IMG/VR virus record: IMGVR_UViG_3300021378_002320
Coordinates: 1-40,314 of that record
Direction: 5' to 3' (one strand)
DNA length: 40,314 nucleotides
Source of the DNA: a virus
The position numbers and the translations under genes are program-made. The notes under the pieces are model-generated. The model ran no database searches and was not told the origin of the DNA. It was given only the letters and a program-made list of their open reading frames with translations. Of the stretch, positions 30,536 to 36,719 are shown in pieces (position 1 is the first letter of the stretch; every line of letters begins with the position of its first letter).

Positions 30536-30538
30536 ATA
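30531..30538 (+). promoter_or_regulatory. T4-type late promoter motif CATAAATA
   Basis: CATAAATA overlaps the previous stop codon. Five bases (agtgt) separate it from ATG 30544, so +1 is predicted on the start codon. No Shine-Dalgarno. Confidence 0.55.
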
Positions 30539-30543
30539 AGTGT

Positions 30544-30927
30544 ATGCCAGCAAACAGTACAACATTACAATTTATCGATCAGGACGGAACAACAATTTCG
30601 GCTGTAGCACAAACACCTGAAGCAGATAGTACACAAACAGTTTTAACTTCGGATAAAGTTAAAGGTGACGGATACTATAAAGGTGGAGATGGTCTACATA
30701 CTGTACATTACAGTATTACAGATTTTTCAGGAGAAGTCAAAATGCAGGCTTCGTTAGCCACTTCGCCTGCGGGATCTGACTGGTTTGATATTACAGGAAC
30801 AACATACACAACAAGTTCAGATACCGATACTGACTTTGTTGCTAACTTTACAGGTAACTTTGTTTGGTTAAGAGCAATAGCAACATACACAAACGGACGT
30901 ATCAATTCAATTAAGGTAAACTACTAA
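30544..30927 (+). CDS. Putative virion beta-sandwich protein (127 aa)
   Basis: All-beta text: VKGDGYYKGGDGLHTVHYSITDFSGEVKMQASLATSPAGSDWFDITGTTYTTSS... ending TGNFVWLRAIATYTNGRINSIKVNY. The DG-x-HTVHYSI and GNFVWLRA segments are typical of small phage decoration or neck/collar Ig-like proteins in marine myoviruses; I recall the pattern but cannot name a gene. Late promoter at five bases from the ATG, no ribosome-binding site. The stop overlaps the next start (TAATG). Probably structural. Confidence 0.55.
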   Translation: MPANSTTLQFIDQDGTTISAVAQTPEADSTQTVLTSDKVKGDGYYKGGDGLHTVHYSITDFSGEVKMQASLATSPAGSDWFDITGTTYTTSSDTDTDFVANFTGNFVWLRAIATYTNGRINSIKVNY

Positions 30928-31214
30928 TGAACGAACACTTTATAAGATTTATTTTTAATGAAGATCAAGGCGATGCTTTTTTAAAAGTATTTGCAGGAGC
31001 AATGGCTTCAACTGTAAACGAAAGTTTAAATGAAAGCACTCAAGGCGACATTATGTTTGAATCATACACTACAGAAGGTATGCATGTATACGAAGTTGCA
31101 CTAAACAATGATATTGACGATGCTACAGCAGAAGAAATGGCTAACGTTGTTGCGAAAGCCATTCCAAAAGATTTTGATATTGAAGTAAGCGGTGGCGACG
31201 ACTCTAGTCGCTAA
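30927..31214 (+). CDS. Small acidic protein, unknown (95 aa)
   Basis: MNEHFIRFIFNEDQGDAFLKVFAGAMASTVNESLNES... is acidic, with alternating helix and strand; the ferredoxin-like pattern (strand-helix-strand, IMFESYTTEGMHVYEVALNN, then DDATAEEMANVVAKAIPKDFDIEVSG) suggests a small beta-alpha-beta fold. Coupled to the previous gene. It ends over the tail of a convergent gene. Function unknown. Confidence 0.45.
   Translation: MNEHFIRFIFNEDQGDAFLKVFAGAMASTVNESLNESTQGDIMFESYTTEGMHVYEVALNNDIDDATAEEMANVVAKAIPKDFDIEVSGGDDSSR
31195..31211. terminator. Possible small hairpin between convergent genes
   Basis: GCGAC (31195-31199) and GTCGC (31207-31211) could pair around a seven-base loop at the end of two convergent genes. 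The following TAATTTTA is a weak U-tract. Short stem, so only a candidate. Confidence 0.25.
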
Positions 31215-31887
31215 TTTTAAGATAATTTACTAAAGTTTCTTTACAGTCATACCATTTGCTTTGGCTATGATTTTTTACTTTAAAATCTAAGTTATATTCA
31301 TTACCCTCAACTAACTTTTCCACTTTCCAATCAGTAGGATGTTTACTACTAAAATGTGTGATCAAATTACCGTCACTTATAAAAGTATAAACATGAAAGT
31401 CACGTGTTCTAATATAACGTGCTTCGTGTAACAATGCACGTACAGATACTTTGGCACCTTTAGTACCAATGTGTGTTGAATTACTTATTTCTTTAACAAA
31501 TAACTCTCTTTGTATTTCTTGTTCGTAAAGTGAAGGCAACGGAGCAATGAACCCTAAGTCTTTGCGTGTAACTGTATCTTTTGTAATAATTTGGTATATA
31601 CGGTCTGTAAAATCATTTGAAGAATCTGATAACACTTTAAATATTAATCCTTGATAATGGTTATAAATGTCATTTGTCATATCTTGACAACTACCATCAA
31701 TAAAGAAATCACCAGTATCATAAAAGTCTTTCATCATTTGTTTATTACTCTTTGCAGTAACTGACTCTAATGAACCGTTTTCTGTTTTGATATATTCCCA
31801 AGTATTTTCTTTTCTATACGACCCGATAATATTATGTGCTTGTACAGCCAGATTGATAGCATCTTTAATTGGAATTTCTTTTTGCAT
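31204..31887 (-). CDS. Reverse-strand unknown protein (227 aa), early-type promoter
   Basis: MQKEIPIKDAINLAVQAHNIIGSYRKENTWEYIKTENG... The first 100 residues are helical and polar. The C-terminal half contains GTKGAKVSVRALLHEARYIRTRDFHVYTFISDGNLITHFSSKHPTDWKVEKL, a beta-rich region with an S(D)GNLITHF-type strand pair, possibly an OB-like or SRA-like nucleic-acid or small-molecule binding fold; this is only a structural guess. The ATG at 31887 has AAGGAAA before it and a consensus sigma70 promoter farther up. It is one of only three genes on the minus strand here, divergent from the 103-aa gene. Function unknown. Confidence 0.55.
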   Translation of the reverse strand: MQKEIPIKDAINLAVQAHNIIGSYRKENTWEYIKTENGSLESVTAKSNKQMMKDFYDTGDFFIDGSCQDMTNDIYNHYQGLIFKVLSDSSNDFTDRIYQIITKDTVTRKDLGFIAPLPSLYEQEIQRELFVKEISNSTHIGTKGAKVSVRALLHEARYIRTRDFHVYTFISDGNLITHFSSKHPTDWKVEKLVEGNEYNLDFKVKNHSQSKWYDCKETLVNYLKISD

Positions 31888-31918
31888 TTTGGATTTCCTT
31901 TTGCCTAACTATACTTAT

Positions 31919-31947
31919 ATTATAGTTGGTTTTACCACTCTTGTCAA
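31919..31947 (-). promoter_or_regulatory. Consensus sigma70 promoter (reverse) TTGACA-17-TATAAT
   Basis: Read on the minus strand, TTGACA is at 31947-31942 and TATAAT at 31924-31919, with a 17-base spacer. An inverted repeat TTTTACC (31930-31936) / GGTAAAA (31961-31967) straddles the -35 box and could be an operator. The leader to ATG 31887 is about 25 nt, with AAGGAAA as ribosome-binding site. Confidence 0.75.
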
Positions 31948-31974
31948 CCACTTTTATTTTGGTAAAATAAAAAC

Positions 31975-32003
31975 TTGATTTTTACAACGATTTGTTGTAT
32001 TAT
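31975..32003 (+). promoter_or_regulatory. Sigma70-type promoter with palindrome operator candidate
   Basis: TTGATT (31975-31980), a 17-base spacer and TATTAT (31998-32003). The spacer contains the perfect inverted repeat TACAAC-gattt-GTTGTA (31983-31999), which runs into the -10 box, an ideal site for a repressor. It drives the 103-aa gene at 32064 with a leader of about 55 nt. It is back to back with the reverse promoter at 31919-31947. Confidence 0.5.
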
Positions 32004-32063
32004 GTATATATTATGTTTAATTTAATTAAGCACTTTTTTAATAATCTAAACAAGGAGATAGAA

Positions 32064-32375
32064 ATGGCTAGAACAAAACAATTTGTTGTATACACTAGAG
32101 AATTTCAAAAAGGAAACGTAAACTCAAAAGTTGGCGTGTTCGTTGAAGAAGCAAACAAATACATGGTTAACGGATCAGTTAACGGTGGAGCAATTAAATT
32201 TGCAAATTTAAAAATGACTAGACCAACTGCTACAAAAAAATTAGTAGATGCTGGTTATGACTTTAATGTAAGAGTACTAGGTACTACATCATTACAAGGC
32301 GCAATGGCAATGAAAGATCAGTTAGTTAACTTGTTATCAAGTACTAACAAAACTGTAATCAATCAAGCGGCGTAA
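32064..32375 (+). CDS. Small basic protein, unknown (103 aa)
   Basis: MARTKQFVVYTREFQKGNVNSKVGVFVEEANKYMVNGSVNGGAIKFANLKMTRPTATKKLVDAGYDFNVRVLG... Strand-rich, basic and Asn-rich, with no known motif. The start at 32064 is chosen for the AAGGAGA eight bases upstream; a longer frame opens upstream without one. It has its own host-type promoter with a palindrome and ends in a TTCG hairpin, so it is a single-gene unit. That arrangement is typical of an early or constitutively transcribed phage gene. Confidence 0.55.
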   Translation: MARTKQFVVYTREFQKGNVNSKVGVFVEEANKYMVNGSVNGGAIKFANLKMTRPTATKKLVDAGYDFNVRVLGTTSLQGAMAMKDQLVNLLSSTNKTVINQAA

Positions 32376-32388
32376 ATTGGACAAACAG

Positions 32389-32408
32389 AGTGGCGTTTCG
32401 ACGCCACT
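32389..32408 (+). terminator. TTCG hairpin after the 103-aa gene
   Basis: AGTGGCGT (32389-32396), loop TTCG and ACGCCACT (32401-32408): a perfect 8-bp stem with the very stable UUCG tetraloop. Downstream is TTGG rather than a long T-run, so it may stabilise the mRNA 3' end more than terminate. Confidence 0.6.
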
Positions 32409-32424
32409 TTGGTTAAACAAAGTC

Positions 32425-32453
32425 TTTACAAACTTATTATTAGACTGTATTAT
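32425..32453 (+). promoter_or_regulatory. Sigma70-type promoter TTTACA-17-TATTAT
   Basis: TTTACA (32425-32430) and TATTAT (32448-32453) with a 17-base spacer, just after the TTCG hairpin. The leader to ATG 32504 is about 45 nt and carries TAGGAGA. Confidence 0.6.
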
Positions 32454-32503
32454 ATACAAGTGAATGTGAAAATAGTTTTCGCATAGACAACTAGGAGAAA
32501 ATA

Positions 32504-32761
32504 ATGTCAAACACAATTCAATCAAAAGTACTAACTGCCCTTTCAAACGGCAACGAACTTACAGCAAAACAAATTAAATCACGTTTTGGTGCAGGTAACC
32601 CGGCCGCAGTAATTCAGGCACTAAGGTTTTCAGGTTATTCAATCTACTTGAACACTCACACTGATACAAAAGGCAGAGTAACTAACAAGTATCGTTTAGG
32701 TACTGCAAGTCGTAAAGTAATTGCGGCTGGTTACAAAGCACTTGCTACAAAAGTAGCCTAA
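32504..32761 (+). CDS. Small winged-helix/HTH-like protein (85 aa)
   Basis: ALSNGNELTAKQIKSRFGAGNPAAVIQALRFSGYSIYLN (residues about 11-49) reads as helix, LTAKQI turn, recognition helix (NPAAVIQALRFSGY), then a beta wing (NTHTDTKGRVTNKYRLG), the order of a winged helix. Similar small proteins occur in marine T4-like phages. It is probably a DNA-binding regulator; the palindromes in the two promoters 500 bp upstream are obvious candidate targets, which is an inference. Own promoter, strong ribosome-binding site (AGGAGA) and a textbook terminator. Confidence 0.6.
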   Translation: MSNTIQSKVLTALSNGNELTAKQIKSRFGAGNPAAVIQALRFSGYSIYLNTHTDTKGRVTNKYRLGTASRKVIAAGYKALATKVA

Positions 32762-32777
32762 GTGTAACACATTGAAG

Positions 32778-32803
32778 AAAGACCCCTTCGGGGGTCTTTT
32801 TTT
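32778..32803 (+). terminator. Rho-independent terminator with TTCG loop
   Basis: AAAGACCCC (32778-32786), TTCG, GGGGTCTTT (32791-32799), then more Ts to 32803: a GC-rich 9-bp stem, tetraloop and U-tract. The clearest terminator in the window. Confidence 0.93.
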
Positions 32804-32833
32804 ATACCTACATTTTCAACAACGGAGATATCG

Positions 32834-33067
32834 ATGGCTCAATACAGAGAAGAACTACCAAAAACAATTTTAGTAACATGTACAGACAATGATCAAGTAG
32901 TTGAAGCAGATTTGTTTTCATATCAAGAAGATAAGCACATAGACGTAATCCTTAATACAGTGCGTGTACGCTTGGTTTGGAAGGGCAGATATTTTGTAGG
33001 TAATCAATTCGGCTATGAATTCACAGCATTGCCACCACGTAAAGTAGTATTCAAACAACACCGCTAA
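32834..33067 (+). CDS. Small unknown protein, possible SH3/OB fold (77 aa)
   Basis: ATG preceded by ACGGAGA. Strand-rich text (KTILVTCTDNDQVVEADLFSYQEDKHIDVILNTVRVRLVWKGRYFVGNQFGYEFTALPPRKVVFKQHR) looks like a five-stranded barrel. Basic C-terminus. It stands alone between the terminator and the late promoter of the next gene, with no promoter of its own that I can see. Function unknown. Confidence 0.5.
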   Translation: MAQYREELPKTILVTCTDNDQVVEADLFSYQEDKHIDVILNTVRVRLVWKGRYFVGNQFGYEFTALPPRKVVFKQHR

Positions 33068-33081
33068 TTGGTCCATTCTAT

Positions 33082-33089
33082 AATAAATA
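33082..33089 (+). promoter_or_regulatory. Late promoter motif AATAAATA
   Basis: AATAAATACTCACATAAGG. Predicted +1 is near 33095, and AAGGAGAG is the ribosome-binding site for ATG 33112. It shares the extension CTC-x-x-ATAA with the motifs at 25267 and 37285. Confidence 0.6.
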
Positions 33090-33111
33090 CTCACATAAGG
33101 AGAGTATAACT

Positions 33112-34335
33112 ATGGATTTCAGAGAACTAATAAACAAACTTGATTCTTTTAATGTAGAAGCAAAGAAAGAACCAGAGAGGATGCAGTTTAGTGATGCAAT
33201 TAATCACGTAAACGATATCACTTTTACGCCACCAACACCAGCACAAAACGAATACAGCATTGCTAACAATGTAGCATTTAAAGGCAAAGACCTAACTGAT
33301 CCAAAAGTAAAACTTGCATTATTTCAAGATGAACTAAAACGCTCTCCAGGCAGATTGTTAGGTGAAATTGCACAACGCATTAAACCATCATCAGATGCAC
33401 AAATTGAATTAAGTATGTTTGTTGGTGAACTCAGTGAAAAAGAAAAAGGCACGATGTCTAAAGAACAACAGACACTTGCTATCGCAGTTATCAAACAAGC
33501 AATACGCAGTATGGATATTGAAAGAGATGCTGATCAAAGCACGTACAAAGATAGTGACGAGCCTGATGCATCTGAAATGGAATCAACGAACGAAGCAGAC
33601 TTTGACAGAAGTAGTGTAACCTATGATGAAGTATTACCATTTGTAAAGATGACTTACAAAGAGTTACTAACTGATCTTCAAACTGCAAGAAAAGATATAG
33701 AAACTTACAAAGCAGGTGGCGACACTGGAGAAGAAGGTGGCGACATAGATATGGTAATGCCATACCTTAGAGATTTAAAAGATATGCAAGTGAAAGTGAA
33801 AGCGATTCTTGATAATCCAGACATGGACATCGAAACTGTTGTTGACTATATGATGCCAGCAGATTTAGATACATCTCCAAGAGAAGATCTAATTGGAAGA
33901 TTTAAAAAATCATTTGCTAAAGATCCACAACTTGCAAAAAAATTATTTAAAGATCCTCAATTAGATTTTTATTCAGAAGGCGTAGAAGCAACTGAAGATG
34001 CAGAATGGTTTAAAGGACTAACTGATGTATCATTTAATGGTGATGAATTTTATGAAGCATTTGGTTGGATTGAAGAAAATGATGAAAATGTTGTAGAAGC
34101 AGAATACCAAGGACGTACTGTTAAACTAAACAAACCAATGCGTGGTGATGTTAAAAAGTTTAAAGTATACGTTACAAATCCAAAAGGCAATGTAGTTAAA
34201 GTTAACTTTGGTGATCCGGATATGAGAATTAAAAAATCTAATCCAGCAAGACGTAGAAGTTTCCGTGCTAGACACAACTGTGACAATCCTGGTCCTAAGA
34301 CTAAGGCACGTTACTGGTCATGTAGAAAATGGTAA
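33112..34335 (+). CDS. Putative internal-head/prohead protein with basic Cys C-terminal module (407 aa)
   Basis: It opens MDFRELINKLDSF, the first of a series of short related N-termini in this cluster. Residues 10-170 are helical and acidic with a disordered acidic stretch (DEPDASEMESTNEADFD). Residues about 300-360 form a beta-rich part (VEAEYQGRTVKLNKPMRGDVKKFKVYVTNPKGNVVKVNFGDP). It ends with MRIKKSNPARRRSFRARHNCDNPGPKTKARYWSCRKW, a basic Cys/Trp module found at the ends of prohead-associated proteins in marine T4-like phages. Late promoter upstream. Role in head assembly or packaged protein is inferred. Confidence 0.55.
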   Translation: MDFRELINKLDSFNVEAKKEPERMQFSDAINHVNDITFTPPTPAQNEYSIANNVAFKGKDLTDPKVKLALFQDELKRSPGRLLGEIAQRIKPSSDAQIELSMFVGELSEKEKGTMSKEQQTLAIAVIKQAIRSMDIERDADQSTYKDSDEPDASEMESTNEADFDRSSVTYDEVLPFVKMTYKELLTDLQTARKDIETYKAGGDTGEEGGDIDMVMPYLRDLKDMQVKVKAILDNPDMDIETVVDYMMPADLDTSPREDLIGRFKKSFAKDPQLAKKLFKDPQLDFYSEGVEATEDAEWFKGLTDVSFNGDEFYEAFGWIEENDENVVEAEYQGRTVKLNKPMRGDVKKFKVYVTNPKGNVVKVNFGDPDMRIKKSNPARRRSFRARHNCDNPGPKTKARYWSCRKW

Positions 34336-34341
34336 TTACAC

Positions 34342-34701
34342 ATGTTATTAAAAGAACTTTTTACATCAGACAGCAATAAGAATACTCCGCAATACGACTT
34401 AATAGATGATATTAGTTTCTTCATTGATAATGACGATTCAATCCATAAAGAATTCTTTTTACCTGCTATAGCAGATCTAAAAAGAAAAAATATTGTTGAA
34501 AAAGATTCAATTGAAGAAGTTGCACCATACTTTGAAGCAATGGTTACAGCAGGTTGTATGAAGTACAACGAAACTTATAATATATCTGGCAAGACTGAAG
34601 AAGTTTACACACAAGAGTTAATGTCTAGTATATGTCACAAACTAGCGGAAAAACACCTACCACACATTAAAGACGGCGCATACGATACCAAGGAGGCTTA
34701 A
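34342..34701 (+). CDS. Small protein with capsid-targeting-like N-terminus (119 aa)
   Basis: Starts MLLKELFTSD, a second member of the M-x-L-x-E-L series, with a possible L-K-E cleavage site. The body (YDLIDDISFFIDNDDSIHKEFFLPAIADLKRKN) is helical and acidic with no enzyme motif. CysHis text near the end (GCMKYNETYN, ICHKLAEKHLPH) could bind a metal weakly. It starts 6 bp after the previous stop and ends at the base before the next ATG. Unknown function. Confidence 0.5.
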   Translation: MLLKELFTSDSNKNTPQYDLIDDISFFIDNDDSIHKEFFLPAIADLKRKNIVEKDSIEEVAPYFEAMVTAGCMKYNETYNISGKTEEVYTQELMSSICHKLAEKHLPHIKDGAYDTKEA

Positions 34702-35601
34702 ATGCTACTCAACGAACTGCTTGAAGCACAACCAAAGAAGACAGCAGTAGTTGCTTGGGGAAGAATGAATCCGCCAACTATAGGTCACCAAAAAGTTATA
34801 GATGTTGTTAATCAACATGCACAAAAGTTTATGGGTGATCCTATTTTGTTTTTAACTAAAACACAAAAACCAAAAACAGACCCATTATCATTTGCAGAAA
34901 AATTACATTTTGCTCAAGAAATGTTTAATGTACCCGTAGATAAAAATACTAGTATAAAAACTATTATTCAAATGTTTCAACATCTACAAGGTAAAGGTTA
35001 TGATAATGTTATACTTGTTGCAGGAAGTGATAGAGTACAACAATATCAAGATTTAATTGACAAGTATAATAATAAACCAGATACTAAGGGTGAAATTCCA
35101 TTTAAGTTTGCAAACGCAAAAGTAGTAAGCAGTGGCGAACGTGATCCTGATGCAGAAGGAGTTGCTGGTATGAGTTCTAGTAAGGTAAAGAAACTTGCCG
35201 CTGAAGGAAAATTTGAAGATTGGAAAGACGAAACAGATCAAACACAGCCTGGTTTTAAAAGCAGTGTTCCTGGTAACGAAACTCTTGCAAAACAAATGTA
35301 CAATAGAGTACGTCAAGGTATGGGATTAGAAGTAAATGAAATAATGGGGTTTGCAACTAGAACTCCAAAAAGAAATGTAGTTAAAAGACGGCCTCCAGAA
35401 CCAGAAGAATTAAGTGTTGCAGATAAAATTAAAAAACGTAGAGCAATGGCCAATAAGGTAGGTGTAGATAAAGCATTCAAACATAACAGTTTACAGAAAC
35501 AAGAAGCCGCAGGTGTTGGCATTGTTACAAAGCAAAACACAACTAAAGATGTTAAAAAAGGTACTCTTAAAAAAATGATGAAAGCGTACAAACTAATATG
35601 A
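34702..35601 (+). CDS. Nucleotidyltransferase (NadR/cytidylyltransferase superfamily) with capsid-targeting-like N-terminus
   Basis: 299 aa. Residues 1-9 (MLLNELLEA) hold an L-L-E|A site like that of gp21. Then AVVAWGRMNPPTIGHQKVID gives the superfamily's (H/T)xGH as Thr26-Ile-Gly-His29; AGSDRVQQY and GMSSSKVKKLA (about 157-165, equivalent of the ISSTxxR motif) complete the alpha/beta phosphodiesterase-like fold seen in NMN adenylyltransferases. Residues 210-299 are a basic helical tail (NVVKRRPPEPEELSVADKIKKRRAMANK). AMP or CMP transfer to a phosphate substrate is expected; the substrate is unknown. It lies in a probable head-protein cluster. Confidence 0.7.
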   Translation: MLLNELLEAQPKKTAVVAWGRMNPPTIGHQKVIDVVNQHAQKFMGDPILFLTKTQKPKTDPLSFAEKLHFAQEMFNVPVDKNTSIKTIIQMFQHLQGKGYDNVILVAGSDRVQQYQDLIDKYNNKPDTKGEIPFKFANAKVVSSGERDPDAEGVAGMSSSKVKKLAAEGKFEDWKDETDQTQPGFKSSVPGNETLAKQMYNRVRQGMGLEVNEIMGFATRTPKRNVVKRRPPEPEELSVADKIKKRRAMANKVGVDKAFKHNSLQKQEAAGVGIVTKQNTTKDVKKGTLKKMMKAYKLI

Positions 35602-35813
35602 CATTAGATGAGTTAAAAAGATTAGCAGGTGTAGATGTTGTTAGAAATGATAATCATCAAACATTAGAAAACATGTCACATACTGCACAAGAACTAAAAG
35701 ATAAAGAACGTAAGTTAGGTGTCAAACCCGGTGACAAAGAATGGTTTGAATTATGGTTTTCAAGACCTTATATGACTGGCGCAGGATTTAAAGGATTTAG
35801 AGGACGTAAATGA
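35598..35813 (+). CDS. Small unknown protein (71 aa), coupled between nucleotidyltransferase and HAD genes
   Basis: Starts MTLDELKRLAGV, with ATG overlapping the previous stop (ATGA), and its own stop overlaps the next ATG. The N-terminus again fits M-x-L-x-E-L. Then a helix (NMSHTAQELKDKERKLGVKPGDKEWFELWFSRPYMTG) with a WF-ELWFSRP motif and a basic end (GFRGRK). Probably a small helical binding protein. No family recognised. Confidence 0.5.
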   Translation: MTLDELKRLAGVDVVRNDNHQTLENMSHTAQELKDKERKLGVKPGDKEWFELWFSRPYMTGAGFKGFRGRK

Positions 35814-36517
35814 GATTATTTGAAATCAGTAGTAATTCAAAATCTGAAATCTATGTAGACATGGATGGTGTACTTGTTGACTTCTTTGGTGCCTGGGCAA
35901 AACTTATGGGTACAAAAGACTTTCGTGATATTAAAGATATCGATGCAGGTCTTCAAGCAATTAGAGATGCAGACAACTTTTGGTTAGATCTCGAACCTAC
36001 TCCTAACGCAGGAAAACTTTTGGCTTTGATTCAAAAACATAAAGGCAGTTATACTATTTTAAGTTCGCCTTTGGCTGACGATCCTAGATCAGAACCACAT
36101 AAACGTATGTGGGTGAAAAACAATCTTAAACAGTTTCCACCTAAATCAGTAATCATCACAGGAAACAAAGCCAAGTATGCACAGCAAAGTGATGGTACTC
36201 CTAACATACTAATAGATGATTTTGGGCAAAATATTGATAAATGGAACGCCGCCGGCGGACTTGGAGTCAAGCACAAAGATCATAAATTCGAAAGAAGTTT
36301 TAAAGCAATACTATTACACTTAGATAGTAATAATGTAAAAGAAAACTTTGCCGACGGTAAAAAAAAGGGTAAAAGTCGTCCGGGAAGAGTAAAGAAGTCG
36401 GGTGCTAGTTGTAACGGATCAGTTACAAGTTTAAGAGCAAAGGCTAAAAAAGCAAGTGGTGAAAAGGCTAAAATGTATCACTGGTGTGCTAATATGAAGA
36501 GTGGAAAGAAGAAATAA
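35810..36517 (+). CDS. HAD phosphatase (NT5C-like) fused to a basic Cys tail
   Basis: 235 aa. The short N-terminal peptide MRLFEISSNS is followed by HAD motif I Asp17-x-Asp19 (IYVDMDGVLVDF). The cap and core run through SYTILSSPLADDP (motif II Ser) and ILIDDFGQNIDKW (motif III/IV acidic pair), the pattern of 5'(3')-deoxyribonucleotidases. From about residue 182 there is a separate module: GKKKGKSRPGRVKKSGASC...AKMYHWCANMKSGKKK, Lys/Ser-rich with two Cys and a Trp, probably nucleic-acid binding. A plain HAD relative without these additions is at 17763. The domain order suggests a packaged or DNA-bound nucleotidase; inference only. Confidence 0.75.
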   Translation: MRLFEISSNSKSEIYVDMDGVLVDFFGAWAKLMGTKDFRDIKDIDAGLQAIRDADNFWLDLEPTPNAGKLLALIQKHKGSYTILSSPLADDPRSEPHKRMWVKNNLKQFPPKSVIITGNKAKYAQQSDGTPNILIDDFGQNIDKWNAAGGLGVKHKDHKFERSFKAILLHLDSNNVKENFADGKKKGKSRPGRVKKSGASCNGSVTSLRAKAKKASGEKAKMYHWCANMKSGKKK

Positions 36518-36519
36518 TA

Positions 36520-36711
36520 ATGTTAAGTAAACAATGTAAACTACACCTAAAAGAACAAGGTGAAACAGGATTACAGCATATGAGGAAGGCAATTAAAACA
36601 GCAGTAAAATTACAACTGCTAGTACCTGCACTACTAGTACATAGTATTGCTCCAAGATGCTTTACTAATACAGCAACTAATGTTATGAAAAACATTCTTA
36701 AAGATAGGTAA
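36520..36711 (+). CDS. Small DUF6356-like protein (63 aa)
   Basis: MLSKQCKLHLKEQGETGLQHMRKAIKTAVKLQLLVPALLVHSIAPRCFTNTATNVMKNIL. The S-K-x-C-K-x-HL-x-E-x-G...H...VHSI-P-x-x-F-x-x-T-x-x-N pattern matches a family of short alphaproteobacterial and phage proteins that I recall as DUF6356. A hydrophobic helix lies at about 29-43. The function is unknown. It starts 2 bp after the HAD gene. The next gene's late promoter motif overlaps its 3' end. Confidence 0.55.
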   Translation: MLSKQCKLHLKEQGETGLQHMRKAIKTAVKLQLLVPALLVHSIAPRCFTNTATNVMKNILKDR

Positions 36712-36714
36712 ATA
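36707..36714 (+). promoter_or_regulatory. T4-type late promoter motif GGTAAATA
   Basis: GGTAAATA overlaps the previous stop codon, then five bases (tcaat) and ATG 36720. Predicted +1 is on the start codon. No Shine-Dalgarno at a usable distance. Confidence 0.5.
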
Positions 36715-36719
36715 TCAAT

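Noticed and set aside
31992-32063. Longer N-terminus for the 103-aa gene (24 more residues)
   Set aside because: It would begin inside the promoter -10 region and has no ribosome-binding site; AAGGAGA precedes ATG 32064.
32064-32081. MARTKQ, the first residues of histone H3
   Set aside because: Match ends after six residues; the rest (FVVYTREF...) has no relation to H3. Coincidence.
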